Positions 5,736-7,223 of a DNA stretch of 7,223 nucleotides are shown here, one piece after another. Position 1 is the stretch's first letter, and every line of letters begins with the position of its first letter. The stretch comes from an uncultured delta proteobacterium (lineage in GTDB: Bacteria; Myxococcota_A; Polyangia; Polyangiales; Ga0077539). Where the stretch lies: contig CAIOSS010000888.1 of the NCBI GenBank assembly GCA_903860995.1, forward strand, positions 1 to 7,223, written 5' to 3'. Under the pieces are notes generated by a model. It made no database searches. It worked only from the letters and a program-made list of their open reading frames with translations, and was not told the origin of the DNA. The translations under genes and the position numbers were made by a program.

Positions 5736-5741
5736 TAGAGT
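5736..5741 (+). promoter_or_regulatory. Putative -10 element of the lipoprotein gene, possible leaderless start
   Basis: TAGAGT ends 10 nt before ATG 5752, inside GTGTAGAGT...CACG-ATG, which matches the region before the minus-strand gene at 1186 in 14 of the 19 bases upstream of the ATG. No ribosome binding site is evident between the hexamer and the ATG, and no clear -35 box is seen. Confidence 0.35.
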
Positions 5742-5751
5742 CCCGGGCACG

Positions 5752-7041
5752 ATGCGCCGATCGCCCGCCACCCGCCTCGTCGTCGTCCTCGCCGCCCTCT
5801 CGTCTGCCTGCTCCGCGACCGTCGACGGCACCACGGCCGACGGCGGCTCCGTCGCACCCGACGCCCCCGCTGCGCCCGACCTCCCCGGCGCATCCGACGC
5901 CCCGACGGGCCCCTGCCGCTGGCGCGCGGGCGAGGCCGTCGTGCTCCCCGCCGTGACCAGCGCCGCGCCCCACCGCGCCCTGCTCGACGTGCGCCCCGCC
6001 GAGGGCGGCGCCTGGGTGCTCACCGCCGACGACGCGGGCGGCGACCGTCAGCCTGACGTCGCCCTCGAGCGCATCGACGCCTCGGGCCGCCGCCGCACCG
6101 ACGGGGTGGTGCGCTTCCCCTCGGGCTTCGCGCCGTCGAGCGCCTCGCTCGCGGTGGATGAGCCCACCGGGCGCCGCGCCGTCCTCGAAGAGGTGCGTGA
6201 CACCTCGGGCGGCACCTGCGCGATCACCCTCCTCGGCGCCCGGGGCAACCCCTCCGCCCGGCGCGAGATCGCCTTCCCCATGGGCGGCTTCGCCCTCGCC
6301 GGCTGCCGCGACCTGCTCGTCAACAGCGTCGGGTTCACCTTCCTCGCCGAGCAGGTGCGCGCGCTCTGGGGCGCCTCGGTGGTGCAGCTCGACCCCGCCG
6401 GCGCGACCCCCGCGCAGGACGCCCCGGCCGTGCTCGACGGCTTCCCCCCGGTGCCCTTCGCGCGCTTCGGCCTGGCGGATGGCTCCTTCGTGCTCGTCAC
6501 GAGGGAGACGATCAACCCGCAGCCCCGCCTCTCGCGGCTGCTCGTGCGCCGGTACGACGAGCGCGGCGCGGCCCGCGGCGAGACGCACGCTCTCGCCAAC
6601 ACCCTCGACACCCTCCGAGACTCCACCATCATCGAGGCCGACGGCGGCCTGCTCGCCTTCTGGGAGCAGGCGCCCGCCGTGACGCCCGACACCTTCGGCG
6701 TCTCGGTGCGCGCGCTCGACGCCGACGGGCGGCCGCGCGGCGAGGCGCGCCTGATCTGGCCCCCGAGCTTCTATCGGGGCGGCCTCGCGGCGGCCTTCGC
6801 GCAGGGCGACGTCCTGGCCGTGGGCGTCTTCGGGTCCGAACGGGGACCGCCCGTCGTGACCCCGCTCGCGCCCGACGGGACGCGGCGCGACACCGCCGTC
6901 GCGATCCCGGCGTTGGCCGCGACGCGCTTCGAGGCCCTGCGCATCGTGGCGACGCCGGCCGGGGCGCTGGTGGTCTACACCACCGACCCGGGGGTCTACC
7001 CCAACCGCCTCGTGGCGGTGCCGCTCAGCTGTGATCGATAG
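5752..7041 (+). CDS. Secreted, probably lipid-anchored protein with six beta-propeller-like repeats
   Basis: Function is unknown. The 429-residue protein opens with a signal peptide (two Arg, then a hydrophobic stretch at 9-16) ending in LSSAC with Cys20. Ser at -3 is unusual, so lipidation is likely but not certain. Residues 21-54 form a Pro/Asp/Ala/Thr-rich spacer typical of surface lipoproteins in this kind of genome. The rest is beta-rich, with a recurring strand-turn-strand motif (hydrophobic-x-x-L/Y-D-x-x-G, often then R-x-x, then a hydrophobic strand). Its glycines fall at 112, 165, 217, 272, 326 and 376, a period of 50-55 residues, as in a beta-propeller. The C-terminal strand RLVAVPLSC may complete a blade with the N-terminal part. 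Cysteines 55, 156, 185 and 427 remain after processing, and C55-C427 could clasp the ring (inference). ATG 5752 is chosen for the signal peptide immediately after it. The longer in-frame extension upstream to 5446 lies over the 85-residue gene and is rejected. Confidence 0.88.
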   Translation: MRRSPATRLVVVLAALSSACSATVDGTTADGGSVAPDAPAAPDLPGASDAPTGPCRWRAGEAVVLPAVTSAAPHRALLDVRPAEGGAWVLTADDAGGDRQPDVALERIDASGRRRTDGVVRFPSGFAPSSASLAVDEPTGRRAVLEEVRDTSGGTCAITLLGARGNPSARREIAFPMGGFALAGCRDLLVNSVGFTFLAEQVRALWGASVVQLDPAGATPAQDAPAVLDGFPPVPFARFGLADGSFVLVTRETINPQPRLSRLLVRRYDERGAARGETHALANTLDTLRDSTIIEADGGLLAFWEQAPAVTPDTFGVSVRALDADGRPRGEARLIWPPSFYRGGLAAAFAQGDVLAVGVFGSERGPPVVTPLAPDGTRRDTAVAIPALAATRFEALRIVATPAGALVVYTTDPGVYPNRLVAVPLSCDR

Positions 7042-7056
7042 TACCGCATCGCAAGA

Positions 7057-7078
7057 GTTCTGACGGGTTGAGCGGAGC
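7057..7078 (+). repeat. Dispersed 22-nt repeat, copy 2, after the lipoprotein gene
   Basis: This copy differs from 5010-5031 at one base (G for A at position 18 of the unit). It starts 15 nt after the lipoprotein stop, so both copies in the window mark the 3' end of a plus-strand gene. It leads into the 45-bp tandem repeat. Confidence 0.85.
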
Positions 7079-7174
7079 ACCAGCCCGCGTCTGCGGTCAC
7101 CGGCCTCGCCCTCCGAGGGGAGCACTCGCTCACGCTCGCGATCACCGGCCTCGCCGGTCGAGAGGAGCACCCGC
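7074..7174 (+). repeat. Imperfect 45-bp tandem repeat, about three units
   Basis: GGAGCAC recurs at 7074, 7119 and 7164, exactly 45 nt apart. The 37-nt blocks 7093-7129 and 7138-7174 agree at 31 positions and share GTCACCGGCCTCGCC-like cores. The last unit (GAGCACCCGCCCAGGCCC) closely resembles 5024-5048, linking this array to the inverted-repeat element upstream. No gene is visible from 7042 to the window end. Confidence 0.75.
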
Positions 7175-7197
7175 CCAGGCCCTCCCAGCGCGCCCAA

Positions 7198-7217
7198 CCC
7201 GGGGTGACAGCCCCGGG
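7198..7217 (+). terminator. GC-only hairpin, possible terminator
   Basis: CCCGGGG (7198-7204), a six-base loop TGACAG and CCCCGGG (7211-7217) form a perfect 7-bp stem. No run of T follows before the window ends, so it is not a standard intrinsic terminator. It could end the lipoprotein transcript 157 nt after its stop or be chance palindromy in GC-rich DNA. Confidence 0.25.
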
Positions 7218-7223
7218 GCAGTC

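Noticed and set aside
5587..7197. Minus-strand 536-codon frame opposite the lipoprotein gene
   Set aside because: Its translation is Gly/Arg/His-rich shadow sequence, while the plus strand has a signal peptide, spacer and regular repeats.

Overview
The window is about 75% GC with very strong G/C bias at third codon positions. It carries a Hanks-type Ser/Thr kinase fused to a surface beta-propeller, a Pro/Asp/Ala-rich lipoprotein and large antisense shadow ORFs. This combination points to a myxobacterium-like deltaproteobacterium (Myxococcota, probably the Polyangia side). That assignment is an inference from gene style, not from a marker gene. No RNA gene, phage, transposase or CRISPR array is visible.

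Layout: (1) Bases 1-1186, minus strand: a 194-residue protein of unknown function with two similar halves, followed 54 bp downstream by a divergent TruB-type pseudouridine synthase that runs off the window. The two probably form one transcript. (2) A compact 51-bp divergent promoter region, 1187-1237. (3) Bases 1238-5024, plus strand: an 802-residue membrane-anchored kinase whose C-terminus is seven RCC1-type repeats, then 13 bp later a CPA2/CHX-type cation:proton antiporter with a good ribosome binding site. They look like a two-gene operon. (4) Bases 5025-5326: a non-coding stretch dominated by a nearly perfect 74-bp inverted repeat around a 109-nt centre, placed between convergent genes. 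(5) Bases 5327-5584, minus strand: an 85-residue protein of unknown function, markedly lower in GC than its neighbours. (6) Bases 5752-7041, plus strand: a secreted, probably lipid-anchored beta-propeller-like protein with six regularly spaced repeats. (7) Bases 7042-7223: repeat-rich tail related in sequence to the 5010-5048 and 5286-region repeats, ending in a GC hairpin.

Functional reading: the kinase-antiporter pair is the most suggestive unit. An extracytoplasmic propeller with an invariant C-x9-C pair in every blade could sense an external cue and signal through the kinase, with ion/proton exchange by the antiporter as a possible co-regulated output. This is inferred from fusion architecture and gene spacing only. 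The other notable content is a family of intergenic repeats that sit at gene 3' ends, one of which supplies the last four codons and stop of the antiporter gene, and a recurring TAGNNT hexamer 9-10 nt before three start codons that may mark leaderless transcripts.
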